This document shows positions 53,634-62,610 of a DNA stretch of 64,000 nucleotides, piece after piece. Position numbers and translations under genes: made by a program. Positions within the stretch are counted from its first letter, which is position 1. The number at the start of each line of letters is the position of its first letter. Location: NCBI GenBank assembly GCA_025698895.1, contig JAILWO010000001.1:1399001-1463000 (forward strand), written 5' to 3'. Source of the stretch: Rhizobiaceae bacterium (GTDB taxonomy: Bacteria > Pseudomonadota > Alphaproteobacteria > Rhizobiales > Rhizobiaceae). Under the pieces are notes generated by a model. It was not told where the DNA came from, did not search any database, and worked only from the letters and a program-made list of their open reading frames with translations.

Positions 53634-54839
53634 ATGAGGAAATTTATTGCCGCATTGGCGCTCGCCGCCTCGACGCTGGCGATGGGCACAGCCGGCGCCC
53701 AGGACGGCGATCCGGTGAAGATCGCGCTGATCCACGGCATGTCCGGCTCGCCGCTGGAGGCCTTCACCAAACAGACCCATACCGGCTTCGAGATGGGACT
53801 CGAATACGCGACCGACGGCACGATGGAGGTCAAGGGCCGCAAGATCGAGATCATCAAGAAGGACACGCAGTTCAAGCCGGACGTGGCGCGCGCGCTGCTG
53901 GCCGAGGCCTATGGCGACGACGAGGCGCTGATTGCGGTCGGCGACACCTCGTCGGGCGTGGCGCTGGCCATGCTGCCGGTTGCCGCCGAATACGAGAAGA
54001 TCCTGATGGTGGAGCCGGCTGTCGCCGATTCGCTCACCGGCCCCGATTCCAACCGCTACGTCTTCAAGACCTCGCGCAATTCCTCGATGGACATGCAGGC
54101 TCAGGCGCTGGCGCTCAAGCCCGACGAGAATCTCCATGTCGCGACCCTGGCCGAGGACTACGCCTTCGGCAAGGACGGCATCGCCGCCTTCAAGAAGGCG
54201 CTGGAGGGCACGGGCGCGACAGTGGTCGCCGAGGAGTATGTGCCGCTCAAGACCACCGACTACACCGCGACCGTCGAGCGCCTGTTCAATGCGCTCAAGG
54301 ATAAGGACGGCCGCAAGGTGATCCTGATCTACGTGGCCGGGTCGGGCGATCCGATCGGCGCACTCGTCGGCGCGGACCCGTCACGCTACGGCATCGAGAT
54401 CTCGACCGGGGGCAATATCCTGCCCGTCCTGGAAACCTATAAGCGCGTGCCGGGCATGGAAGGCGCGATCTACTATTACTACGAGGCGCCCGACAACGAG
54501 ATCAACGACTGGCTGGTCGAGGAGCACATGAAGCGCTTCGACACCCCGCCGGATTTCTTCACCGCCGGCGGCATGGCGTCCGCGCTCGCCATCGTCAAGG
54601 CGCTCGAAACCGCCGAGGAGTGGGACACCGAGACGCTGATCGAGACCATGGAAGGCATGAGCTGGGAAACACCGAAGGGCACCATGACCTTCCGGCCCGA
54701 GGACCACCAGGCGCTGCAGTCCATGTACCACTTCAAGATCAAGGTCGATGACGACGTGAAGTGGGCGATCCCCGAGCTCGTCCGCGAGATCAAGGCTGAC
54801 GAGATGGACATTCCCGTCGGGCGCAACAATCAGGAGTAA
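53634..54839 (+). CDS. HAAT-family substrate-binding protein of the second transporter
   Basis: This 401-residue periplasmic protein has a Sec signal (cut near TAGAQ) and the type I binding-protein fold: VKIALIHGMSGSPLEAF, KGRKIEIIKKDTQFKPDVARALL and IAVGDTSSGVALAMLP. AAGGAGGAG stands before the ATG at 53634. The sequence does not resemble UrtA, so a urea-specific role is not supported despite the urease genes nearby. The substrate is probably an amide, ester or amino-acid derivative. Confidence 0.87.
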   Translation: MRKFIAALALAASTLAMGTAGAQDGDPVKIALIHGMSGSPLEAFTKQTHTGFEMGLEYATDGTMEVKGRKIEIIKKDTQFKPDVARALLAEAYGDDEALIAVGDTSSGVALAMLPVAAEYEKILMVEPAVADSLTGPDSNRYVFKTSRNSSMDMQAQALALKPDENLHVATLAEDYAFGKDGIAAFKKALEGTGATVVAEEYVPLKTTDYTATVERLFNALKDKDGRKVILIYVAGSGDPIGALVGADPSRYGIEISTGGNILPVLETYKRVPGMEGAIYYYYEAPDNEINDWLVEEHMKRFDTPPDFFTAGGMASALAIVKALETAEEWDTETLIETMEGMSWETPKGTMTFRPEDHQALQSMYHFKIKVDDDVKWAIPELVREIKADEMDIPVGRNNQE

Positions 54840-54847
54840 TCAGCAGC

Positions 54848-54983
54848 GAGGGGTGCCCTATCGAGCACCCCTCATCCAACGTCGCGTCGCTCGGCCAGCT
54901 TCTCCCACAAGGGGAGAAGGACGAGCGCCCCTCCTTCTCCCCTTGTGGGAGAAGGTGTCGCCGAAGGCGACGGATGAGGGGTG
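54848..54983. repeat. Palindromic intergenic repeat of rhizobial type
   Basis: A 9-bp hairpin (GAGGGGTGC/GCACCCCTC, 54848-54873) is followed by a large inverted repeat: CACCCCTCATCC (54866-54877) pairs with GGATGAGGGGTG (54972-54983). Inside it, two further inverted arms at 54899-54920 and 54933-54954 have the core CCTTCTCCCCTTGTGGGAG. Similar sequences are scattered in Mesorhizobium-type genomes. It sits between the binding-protein and ATPase genes, where it may terminate or stabilise the message. Confidence 0.8.
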
Positions 54984-55010
54984 TTGGCCGGGCGCATAGC
55001 TGGTCGCACC

Positions 55011-55784
55011 ATGTCCGCTCCCTCCCTCCGCACCGAGAACCTGACGATCCGCTTCGGCGGACATGCCGCCGTCAACGGCGTCACGGCCGCCTTCCGGCCG
55101 GGCGAACTCACGGTGATCGTCGGGCCGAACGGCGCCGGCAAGACGACCTGGTTCAACCTCGTCTCGGGCCAACTCGCGCCCACGGAAGGCCGCGTCTTCA
55201 AGGGAGAGGTCGACATCACCCGCCTGTCGCCGTCGGCGCGCGCCAAGATCGGCATCGGCCGCGCCTTCCAGCTCACCAACCTGTTCCCGCGGCTTTCGGT
55301 GCTGGAGAACATTCGCTTGGCGGTGCAGGCGCGTCACGGGGCAGGGCCCAGCCTGTTCCGTCGTGTCTCGGCTTTCCGCGACATCGCGCGCGAGGCCGAG
55401 GCCCACCTGGACAGCGCGCGCCTGTCGGCGGCCGCGCATCTGCCGGCCGCGGCCCTGCCACATGGCGACCAGCGCAAGCTGGAGGTCGCGCTGCTCATCG
55501 CCATGCAGCCGGACATCTTCATGTTCGACGAGCCCACGGCGGGCATGTCGGCCGACGAGGCCCCCGTCATCCTCGACCTGATCGCCGGCATAAAGAAGGA
55601 CACTTCCAAGACCATCCTGCTGGTTGAGCACAAGATGGATGTGGTGCGCGCGCTCGCCGACCGGATCCTCGTCCTGCACAATGGCGAACTCGTCGCCGAG
55701 GGCGATCCCTCCACCGTGATGGCCATGCCGATCGTGCGTGAAATCTATCTCGGCGTCTCCGACGACGGACGCGAGGCCGCCTGA
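55011..55784 (+). CDS. livG: HAAT ABC transporter ATPase (LivG type), second system
   Basis: This 257-residue nucleotide-binding protein has Walker A GPNGAGKTT, the LivG-type signature LPHGDQRKLEVAL and Walker B IFMFDEP. The ATG at 55011 is chosen because the upstream frame lies in the palindromic repeat. Its stop overlaps the next start by one base (TGATG). Confidence 0.87.
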   Translation: MSAPSLRTENLTIRFGGHAAVNGVTAAFRPGELTVIVGPNGAGKTTWFNLVSGQLAPTEGRVFKGEVDITRLSPSARAKIGIGRAFQLTNLFPRLSVLENIRLAVQARHGAGPSLFRRVSAFRDIAREAEAHLDSARLSAAAHLPAAALPHGDQRKLEVALLIAMQPDIFMFDEPTAGMSADEAPVILDLIAGIKKDTSKTILLVEHKMDVVRALADRILVLHNGELVAEGDPSTVMAMPIVREIYLGVSDDGREAA

Positions 55785-56515
55785 TGACGCAATCCCCCGA
55801 GCCCCTGCTCGTCCTCGACGACATTCACACCGACATCGGCCAGTATCACGTGCTGCATGGCGTCTCGCTCGACGTGCCCGCGGGCGGCGTTCACGTGCTG
55901 CTCGGCCGCAACGGCGCCGGCAAGACGACCACGCTGCGCACCATCATGGGTCTGTGGCGGGCTCAGCGCGGGCGCATCGTCTTTCGCGGGCGCGAAATCC
56001 AGGCGCTCGCCACGCCCGATATCGCCCGGCTCGGCATCGCCTACGTTCCCGAAAACATGGGCATATTCGGCGGGTTGACCGTCGAGGAGAACATGCGGCT
56101 GGCGACCGCGGCCGGCACCTTCGACACCGAGCGCCTGGCGCGCATTCATGCCCTGTTTCCCGCCATGAAGCAGTTCTGGACGCGCCAGGCGCACGCTTTG
56201 TCGGGCGGCCAGAAGCAGATGCTGGCCATCTCGCGCGCCATCGTCGAGAAGCGCGACCTGATCCTCATCGACGAACCGACCAAGGGGTTGGCGCCGGCGA
56301 TCATCCGCAACATGATCGCCGCCTTTCGCGAGATTTCGGACGAAACGACGATCCTGCTGGTCGAGCAGAATTTCTATTTCGCCAGTTCGCTCGGGCGCGG
56401 CGTCGCCGTCATCGAGGACGGCCGCATCATCCACAGCGGTTCGATGGCGGGCCTGGCCGCCGATCCGGACCTGCAGACCAGGCTGCTCAGCCTGTCCATG
56501 GCGGAGGCCCATTGA
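55784..56515 (+). CDS. livF: HAAT ABC transporter ATPase (LivF type), second system
   Basis: This 243-residue subunit has Walker A GRNGAGKTT, signature LSGGQKQML and Walker B LILIDEP followed by TKGLAPAIIRNM. It is joined to both neighbours by one-base TGATG overlaps. The order SBP, G, F, H, M differs from the first HAAT operon in this window, so the two are not recent duplicates. Confidence 0.87.
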   Translation: MTQSPEPLLVLDDIHTDIGQYHVLHGVSLDVPAGGVHVLLGRNGAGKTTTLRTIMGLWRAQRGRIVFRGREIQALATPDIARLGIAYVPENMGIFGGLTVEENMRLATAAGTFDTERLARIHALFPAMKQFWTRQAHALSGGQKQMLAISRAIVEKRDLILIDEPTKGLAPAIIRNMIAAFREISDETTILLVEQNFYFASSLGRGVAVIEDGRIIHSGSMAGLAADPDLQTRLLSLSMAEAH

Positions 56516-57501
56516 TGTCGACCGCGCTCGAACGCCTCGGCGGCGTCTATCTCCTGCCGGTCCTGCTGGCCGCGCTCGCCTTCGTCGCCATCGGCTCGGC
56601 CTCGACCTGGACGACGCTCACCGTCGCGGGGCTGGCCATGGGCATGATGATCTTCCTGATGGCGTCGGGCCTGTCGCTGATCTTCGGCCTGATGGACGTG
56701 CTCAACTTCGGCCATTCGGCCTTCGTCTCCTTCGGCGCCTTCGTGGCGGCGAGCGTGCTTGCCGCCCTCTCGTCCTGGGTGTCGGGCGGCAGCGCGCTCC
56801 TCAACATCGTCGCGCTGCTCGCGGCCATCGGCGCGGCGACCGCATTCGGCGCGGCCGGCGGCTGGTTCTTCGAGCGCGTCATCGTCAAGCCCGTCTACCG
56901 GGACCATCTGCGCCAGATCCTGATCACCATGGGCGCGCTGATCGTGGCCGAGCAGCTCATCCTGGCCGTCTGGGGCGGCGCGCCGATCGCGGTGCCGCGG
57001 CCGGCGGTGCTGACCGGCTCCATCGTCATCGGCGACGTGCCGATCGAAATCTACCGCATCTTCGCCTTCCTGCTCGGGCTGGCGGTCTACGTCGCCATGT
57101 ACATGATCCTAAACAACACCCGCGTTGGTCTGCTGATCCGCGCCGGCGTGGAGAATCGCGAGATGGTAGAGGCGCTCGGCTTCCGCATCGACCGGCTGTT
57201 CATCGCCGTCTTCATGGCCGGGTCGGCGCTGGCGGCGATGGGCGGGGCGATGTGGGCCGGCTACCAGGGTCTCATCACCCCGGCCATCGGCCCCGAGATG
57301 ATGATCCTGGTCTTCATCGTCGTCATCATCGGCGGACTCGGCTCGATCCAGGGCTCGCTTCTGGGTGCGATCCTGGTCGGGCTGGTCGCCAACTACGTCG
57401 CCTTCCTGGCGCCGAAACTGTCGCTCGCCTCCAACATGCTCCTGATGATGGCGATCCTGCTGTGGCGGCCCTGGGGGCTGAAGCCGGCGGTGAGGGGGTG
57501 A
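56515..57501 (+). CDS. livH: HAAT ABC transporter permease (LivH type), second system
   Basis: This 328-residue permease has about nine hydrophobic segments, the conserved LSLIFGLMDVLNFGHSAFVSFGAF motif and VVIIGGLGSIQGSLLGAILVGLV near the end. It carries a longer loop after the second segment than the permease at 7559. One-base overlaps join it to the ATPase and LivM genes. Confidence 0.87.
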   Translation: MSTALERLGGVYLLPVLLAALAFVAIGSASTWTTLTVAGLAMGMMIFLMASGLSLIFGLMDVLNFGHSAFVSFGAFVAASVLAALSSWVSGGSALLNIVALLAAIGAATAFGAAGGWFFERVIVKPVYRDHLRQILITMGALIVAEQLILAVWGGAPIAVPRPAVLTGSIVIGDVPIEIYRIFAFLLGLAVYVAMYMILNNTRVGLLIRAGVENREMVEALGFRIDRLFIAVFMAGSALAAMGGAMWAGYQGLITPAIGPEMMILVFIVVIIGGLGSIQGSLLGAILVGLVANYVAFLAPKLSLASNMLLMMAILLWRPWGLKPAVRG

Positions 57502-58622
57502 TGGCGGTGGCTTCGACGACCGATACGCCCGTTTCGGCCGCGACCGGTCCCCGCCGCGTCCCCGTCGGGCGGCTGGCGGTCTATGCCGTCGTCGCCATCA
57601 TCGGGTTTTGCCTCGCCTTTGCGCCGTTCCTGTTCCCGGACGTCAGGGCGCAGGAGGTGGCGGCGCGCATCTGCGTCTTCATCGTGCTGGTCGCCTCCTA
57701 CGACCTCCTGATCGGCTATACCGGCATCGTCTCCTTCGCCCACACCATGTTCTTCGGGCTCGGCGCCTACGGCACCGCCATCGCGCTGAAGTCGATGGGG
57801 CCGGGTTTCGACGCGATCCTGCTAGGCGGCTCGGCCGGCGTTCTGGCCGCCTTCGTGCTGGCGGTGCTGATCGGCCTGCTGTCGCTCAGGGTGAAGGCGA
57901 TCTTCTTCGCCATGGTCACGCTGGCCGCGGCCTCGGTGATGATGGTGCTGGCCAGCCAGCTTTCGGATTTCACCGGCGGCGAGGACGGCATGACCTACCA
58001 GGTGCCCAGGCTGTTCTCGCCCGCCTTCAAGCTGGTCGAGGATGCCGACGGCAAGGTTGCCCGCCTGTTCGGTGTTCCGCTGAACGGCAAGATCGCGCTC
58101 TACTACGCCGTCTTCCTGTCGTCCTTCCTGCTCTTCGCGGCGATGCTGCGTATCGTCGCCTCGCCGCTCGGCTCCGTGCTGATGGCGATCCGCGAAAACG
58201 AGATGCGCGCCGAGGCGATCGGCTATCGCGTCGTCGCCTATCGGACGGCGATCTTCTGCATCGCGGCGGTGATCGCCGCGCTGGCCGGCGTGCTGCGCGC
58301 GGTCTGGCTCAAATATGTCGGCCCGGACGTGGTGCTGTCCTTTGCCATCATGATCGACATACTCCTGATGGTCGTGATCGGCGGCATGGGCACGATTTAC
58401 GGGGCCGTCATCGGCGTCGTCGTGATGAGCCTGGCCCAGTTCTACCTGAAGGACCTGATGGAGGCCGGCGCGGAAGCCACCGCCGCGTTGCCGCTCATCC
58501 CGCACCTGCTCGAGCCGGACCGCTGGCTGTTGTGGCTCGGCGTCCTGTTCATCCTGCTCGTCTATTTCTTCCCGGCCGGCATCGCCGGGACGTTGATGGC
58601 CAAGGGAGGGAAGAAACGATGA
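57501..58622 (+). CDS. livM: HAAT ABC transporter permease (LivM type), second system
   Basis: This 373-residue permease has about ten hydrophobic segments, LIGYTGIVSFAHTMFFGLGAYG and the cytoplasmic loop AIRENEMRAEAIGYRVVAYRTA. It has an insertion of about 20 residues (LVEDADGKVARLFGVPLNGK) typical of some members. The stop overlaps the hydrolase start (ATGA). Confidence 0.87.
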   Translation: MAVASTTDTPVSAATGPRRVPVGRLAVYAVVAIIGFCLAFAPFLFPDVRAQEVAARICVFIVLVASYDLLIGYTGIVSFAHTMFFGLGAYGTAIALKSMGPGFDAILLGGSAGVLAAFVLAVLIGLLSLRVKAIFFAMVTLAAASVMMVLASQLSDFTGGEDGMTYQVPRLFSPAFKLVEDADGKVARLFGVPLNGKIALYYAVFLSSFLLFAAMLRIVASPLGSVLMAIRENEMRAEAIGYRVVAYRTAIFCIAAVIAALAGVLRAVWLKYVGPDVVLSFAIMIDILLMVVIGGMGTIYGAVIGVVVMSLAQFYLKDLMEAGAEATAALPLIPHLLEPDRWLLWLGVLFILLVYFFPAGIAGTLMAKGGKKR

Positions 58623-59473
58623 CCCTACCGATCCAGAAGTCCCCGCGCTCGGCCTATGTCATGGCTGCTGGCCACGAACTTCACGTCACCGAATGGGGCG
58701 ACCCGTCGCGGCCGGCGCTGGTCATGTGGCACGGTCTGGCCCGCACCGGCCGCGATTTCGACGAGGCGGCCGCTGCCCTTTCCGACACCTATTTTGTCCT
58801 CTGTCCCGACACGCTGGGACGTGGCCTGTCCGGCTGGGCGCGAGACGCCCGGGTGGACTATTCCTACCGCGCCTTCGGGGAGATGGCGCTCGACCTGCTC
58901 GACCACTACCGGATCGACCGAACGCGTTGGGTCGGCACCTCCATGGGCGGCCTGATTGGCGTGACGCTGGCGGCCGGCGTGCTGAAGGACCGCATCACCC
59001 ATCTTGTCGTCAACGATGTCGGGCCTGATATCCCTGCCGCCGGTGCCGAGCGCATCGCCTCCTATGTCGGGTCCCCGCCGGTCTATGACACGGTGGCCGA
59101 ACTCGAGCAGTGGCTGCGCACCAACTACGCGCCCTTCGGGCCCAACACCGACGCGTTCTGGCGGCGCATGGCCGACACGTCGGCGCGCCGCACCGATGAG
59201 GGGCGGGTCACGGTCCATTATGATCCTCAGATCGTCTCGCAGTTCACCCACCACAAGGCCGATCTCGACGTCTGGGACAAATGGGACGCGGTCGTCGCGC
59301 CGACGCTGCTCCTGCGCGGTGCCTCCTCCGACGTCCTGTCGGCTGAGGTAGCCGAGGCGATGACGCGTCGCGGTCCCAAACCGGAACTGGTGGTGTTCGA
59401 CGAATGCGGCCATGCGCCGACGCTGGCGACCGCGCGCGAGATCGCGCTGCTCAGGGCCTTTCTCGCGCGCTGA
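58619..59473 (+). CDS. Alpha/beta hydrolase coupled to the second HAAT transporter
   Basis: This 284-residue hydrolase has the oxyanion motif WHG at 37-39, nucleophile Ser108 in GTSMGG, an acid Asp238 (ASSDVL) and His265 (CGHAP). No signal peptide is seen, so it acts in the cytoplasm on the imported compound or its product. The ATG overlaps the livM stop. Ester, lactone or amide cleavage is possible. Transporter coupling suggests a dedicated catabolic step. Confidence 0.85.
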   Translation: MTLPIQKSPRSAYVMAAGHELHVTEWGDPSRPALVMWHGLARTGRDFDEAAAALSDTYFVLCPDTLGRGLSGWARDARVDYSYRAFGEMALDLLDHYRIDRTRWVGTSMGGLIGVTLAAGVLKDRITHLVVNDVGPDIPAAGAERIASYVGSPPVYDTVAELEQWLRTNYAPFGPNTDAFWRRMADTSARRTDEGRVTVHYDPQIVSQFTHHKADLDVWDKWDAVVAPTLLLRGASSDVLSAEVAEAMTRRGPKPELVVFDECGHAPTLATAREIALLRAFLAR

Positions 59474-59488
59474 CGATCCGCCCGATGC

Positions 59489-60274
59489 TCAGGCGGGCTT
59501 GCTCTGCCCGGCCTGATGGACCAGCGAGGTCCAGCTGTTCATCGACGCGAAATGGCAATAGATCAGCGCCAGCGCGCCGGATTTGCGCAGTTCGAGGAAC
59601 TCGGCGTCCGGCAGGCGGTTGAACGCGGCCTCGTCTATCACCTGAAAATCGGTCAGGTTGAGCGTCTCGCCGCCTTCCAGCGTCACCGTGGAGCGGCGTT
59701 CCGCGAACAGCTTCAGCGCGTCGATCTTCTCGACCATCGCCCGGGTCAGCAACACGCCCTGCTGGAACTGCTGGCAGAATTCCAGCGCCTTCTTCGTGGT
59801 CTCGGTCGGCTGGGAGCCCTCGAACAAGGCGCGCGCGGCCGCGCCGTCCTCCATGAGCGGTGCCTCCACCGCTTCCACCACCCGGTCGCTCGCGCGGTCG
59901 ATGCACAGCGTCAACTTGTCCGCCTTCTCGTCGCTGGCCAGAATGAAGGGGTAGCGGCGCACATAGGCCGGCACGTAGTGCGGCTCGACCCATCTGCCGT
60001 CCTTGCCGACGAACAGGTTCTGGTCGCGTCGCACGCCGGTCACCGCGACCGGCGTCTTCTGCGGCCCGACGAAGACGATAGGATAGGAGCGCATCGCCGC
60101 CGGCATCTCGTTGGCGACCACGGGAATCGCATGCGCGCTGGCCGCGAAGGAGAAATCCGGCCGGCCGACGAGGCTCAGCGTGCCGTGCCGCGCCGGGTTC
60201 ATCGGCTCGGGCTTCGAATAGAAGACCGGAAGCTGGCTGTTTTCGGTCGGCTCTTGCTTGGTGATTTCGGCCAC
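59489..60274 (-). CDS. SapC-family protein
   Basis: This 261-residue protein matches the SapC family with HGTLSLVGRPDFSFAASAHAIPVVANEMPAAMRSYPIVF and the C-terminal ALALIYCHFASMNSW. The role is uncertain; the name comes from surface-layer and peptide-transport studies, and most proteobacterial members are uncharacterised cytoplasmic or envelope proteins. It converges on the hydrolase gene, 15 bp away. Confidence 0.82.
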   Translation of the reverse strand: MAEITKQEPTENSQLPVFYSKPEPMNPARHGTLSLVGRPDFSFAASAHAIPVVANEMPAAMRSYPIVFVGPQKTPVAVTGVRRDQNLFVGKDGRWVEPHYVPAYVRRYPFILASDEKADKLTLCIDRASDRVVEAVEAPLMEDGAAARALFEGSQPTETTKKALEFCQQFQQGVLLTRAMVEKIDALKLFAERRSTVTLEGGETLNLTDFQVIDEAAFNRLPDAEFLELRKSGALALIYCHFASMNSWTSLVHQAGQSKPA

Positions 60275-60368
60275 GTCTTTCCCTCGCCCTGGATCGACAA
60301 TCGAGGCGATCCTTAAAGAAGCGGAACGGCCGGTGCAATCACGCGTGTTACCGGCGAGACTGCCGCGC

Positions 60369-61085
60369 CTAGAGTGTTATGTCGTCGGGGCTTTCATCGG
60401 GAACGAAGAACGTCATGTGCCGCTCGCGCAGATCCCAGACCTTGGCTTCGATCTTCGACAGATGTTCCTCCATGGCGCGCTCGGCGCCCTCGCCATCCCC
60501 GGCCATGATCGGCTCGACGATGCGGCGATGCTCCTCCACGGTCTGCGCCATGCCGAGTCCCAGCGAGAGATAGCGCACCCGGTCCATCTGCGCCTTCTGG
60601 TGATCGATCAGGCGCCAGACGTGGTCCTTGCCGGCCAGCGTCGCGATCATGCGGTGAAACTCGTCGTCGAGCGCCTGGAAGGCCTTGTAGTCGTCCGCCT
60701 GTACCGCCGTCTCCTGGCGGGCGAGAACGTCTTCGAAATGATCCTTGCCGACGCCGCCTGAAGCGAGTGCTGCCCGCCGCGACAGAGCCACCTCCAGCGC
60801 CATGCGCACGAAGGTCGCGTTGAGCACGTCGCGCACGGAGATGCGAACCACCTCGGTGGCGCGCTGCGGCCGCACCCTGAGCAGCCCCTGGTCGGCGAGC
60901 TGGATGAAGGCCTCGCGCACCGGCTGGCGTGAGACGCCGAAACGCGAGGCGATCTCGCTTTCGGAGATGCCGTCGCCCGGCTTCAGGTCGAGCCACACGA
61001 TGGCGTCCTTAAGCGCCTCGGCAATCTGCTTGGCGATGGTCGGACGCTCGATCGCGTCCTGCGGCCTGAACTCGATATTCATCAT
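60369..61085 (-). CDS. GntR-family regulator with FCD domain (hexuronate genes)
   Basis: This 238-residue regulator has a winged helix (ISESEIASRFGVSRQPVREAFIQLADQGLLRVRPQRATEV) and an FCD domain with metal-binding residues in LDDEFHRMIATLAG and EEHRRIVEPIMAGD. It is divergent from uxaC, with a palindrome between them, so it probably represses uxaC and the TRAP genes. I prefer the ATG at 61085; a TTG at 61100 is also possible. Confidence 0.86.
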   Translation of the reverse strand: MMNIEFRPQDAIERPTIAKQIAEALKDAIVWLDLKPGDGISESEIASRFGVSRQPVREAFIQLADQGLLRVRPQRATEVVRISVRDVLNATFVRMALEVALSRRAALASGGVGKDHFEDVLARQETAVQADDYKAFQALDDEFHRMIATLAGKDHVWRLIDHQKAQMDRVRYLSLGLGMAQTVEEHRRIVEPIMAGDGEGAERAMEEHLSKIEAKVWDLRERHMTFFVPDESPDDITL

Positions 61086-61107
61086 ATGACTATTCGGCAA
61101 TCGAGGA

Positions 61108-61133
61108 TTGACATAGCATGTATGGTTCCATAC
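61108..61133 (+). promoter_or_regulatory. uxaC promoter with GntR-type operator
   Basis: TTGACA at 61108-61113 is a good -35 box. GTATGG-TT-CCATAC at 61120-61133 has perfect 6-bp arms and covers the region leading into the -10. This is a likely repressor site for the divergent GntR/FCD protein. Confidence 0.6.
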
Positions 61134-61171
61134 CAGTTCGTCCGTATCGCGTTTCGGGAGGAAAGTCGAGC

Positions 61172-62581
61172 GTGGGCGCGCTGCTCCAGGAGGACCGTCT
61201 GTTTCCCGCCGAAGCCTCGGCGAAGGCAGTCGCGCGCGACCTCTACGGCCAGGTCCGCGACCTGCCGATCGTCAGCCCGCACGGTCACACCGACCCGCGC
61301 TGGTTCGCCGAGAACGAGCCCTTCTCGGACCCATCCGAACTGCTGATCGTCCCGGACCACTACATATTCCGCATGCTGGTCAGCCAGGGCATGTCGCATG
61401 ACGCGCTCGGCGTTCCTCGCGCCGACGGCAGCCGCGCCACGCGCGACGGCCGCGCCATCTGGAAGCAGTTCGCCTCGCACTATCATCTGTTCCGCGGCAC
61501 CCCCACGCGCCTGTGGCTCGACCACACTTTCGAGACATTGTTCGGCCTGGAGGAAAGGCCGAACGCCGGCAACGCCGACGCCACCTATGACCATATAGCC
61601 GACTGCCTTGCCCGGGACGAGTTCCGCCCGCGCGCGCTGTTCGAGCGCTTCGGCATCGAGGCAATCGCCACCACCGAGGGCGCGCTCGACGACCTGAAAT
61701 GGCATCGCGTGATCCGCGAGTCAGGCTGGGCGGGACGCGTCGTCACCACCTATCGGCCGGATTCGGTCACCGACCCGGATTTCGAGGGCTTCCGCGACAA
61801 TCTCGTCCGGCTTGGCGAGATCACCGGTTGCGATACGGGCTCGTGGGAAGGATGGCTGGAGGCGCATCGCCGCCGCCGCGCCTATTTCCGCGAATTCGGC
61901 GCAACCGCGACCGATCACGGCCATCCGAGCGCCGCCACCGCCAATCTCTCTCGAGCCGAATGCGAGGCGCTCTACGCGAAGGTCTCCACGCGCGAGGCGG
62001 CGCCGGAGGAGGCGGAATTGTTCCGCGCCCAGGCGCTCACCGAAATGGCGAGGATGAGCGCCGAGGACGGCATGGTCATGCAGATCCATGCCGGCTCGCG
62101 CCGCAACCATTCGGCTTCCGTCTTCTCCAGCCACGGCCGCGACAAGGGTTTCGACATCCCCGGTCCGACCGATTATGTCGGCGCGCTCAAGCCGATGCTC
62201 GACGCGGTCGGTTTCGAGCCGAAGCTCTCCGTCATTCTCTTCACCCTCGACGAGACGGCCTACAGCCGCGAACTCGCGCCGCTGGCCGGCGCCTATCCAA
62301 GCCTTCTGCTCGGCCCGGCCTGGTGGTTCTTCGACAGCGTCGAAGGCATGCGTCGCTACCGGGCCGCCGTGACCGAGACCGCCGGCTTCTACAACACCGC
62401 CGGCTTCAACGACGACACCCGCGCCTTTCCCTCGATTCCCGCCCGGCATGACGTCGCCCGGCGGGTGGACTGCGGCTATCTCGCCGAACTCGTCGTCGAC
62501 GGACGTCTCGACATGGACGAGGCCGTCGAGCTCGCCCCCGACCTCGCATGCGGTCTGGCCCGCAAGGCCTACCGCCTCTGA
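61172..62581 (+). CDS. uxaC: Glucuronate/galacturonate isomerase
   Basis: This 469-residue enzyme converts D-glucuronate to fructuronate and D-galacturonate to tagaturonate. Family features are [18 protein letters not shown] (metal His pair), [14 protein letters not shown] and [19 protein letters not shown] at 61172 is chosen: it follows GGGAGGAAAG and gives the usual length; the ATG at 61118 would start inside the operator. The TRAP genes follow at 30 bp. Confidence 0.93.
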   Translation: MGALLQEDRLFPAEASAKAVARDLYGQVRDLPIVSPHGHTDPRWFAENEPFSDPSELLIVPDHYIFRMLVSQGMSHDALGVPRADGSRATRDGRAIWKQFASHYHLFRGTPTRLWLDHTFETLFGLEERPNAGNADATYDHIADCLARDEFRPRALFERFGIEAIATTEGALDDLKWHRVIRESGWAGRVVTTYRPDSVTDPDFEGFRDNLVRLGEITGCDTGSWEGWLEAHRRRRAYFREFGATATDHGHPSAATANLSRAECEALYAKVSTREAAPEEAELFRAQALTEMARMSAEDGMVMQIHAGSRRNHSASVFSSHGRDKGFDIPGPTDYVGALKPMLDAVGFEPKLSVILFTLDETAYSRELAPLAGAYPSLLLGPAWWFFDSVEGMRRYRAAVTETAGFYNTAGFNDDTRAFPSIPARHDVARRVDCGYLAELVVDGRLDMDEAVELAPDLACGLARKAYRL

Positions 62582-62610
62582 CCACGCATCAGGACCAAAG
62601 GGAGGAAACC

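Noticed and set aside
54848-54983. CRISPR array
   Set aside because: The repeats are inverted rather than direct, with no regular spacers and no cas genes anywhere in the window.
53634-58622. Urea transporter (urtABCDE) assignment for the second HAAT system
   Set aside because: The binding protein lacks UrtA-like sequence, the gene order differs from urt operons, and a hydrolase is attached. Position near urease alone is not enough.
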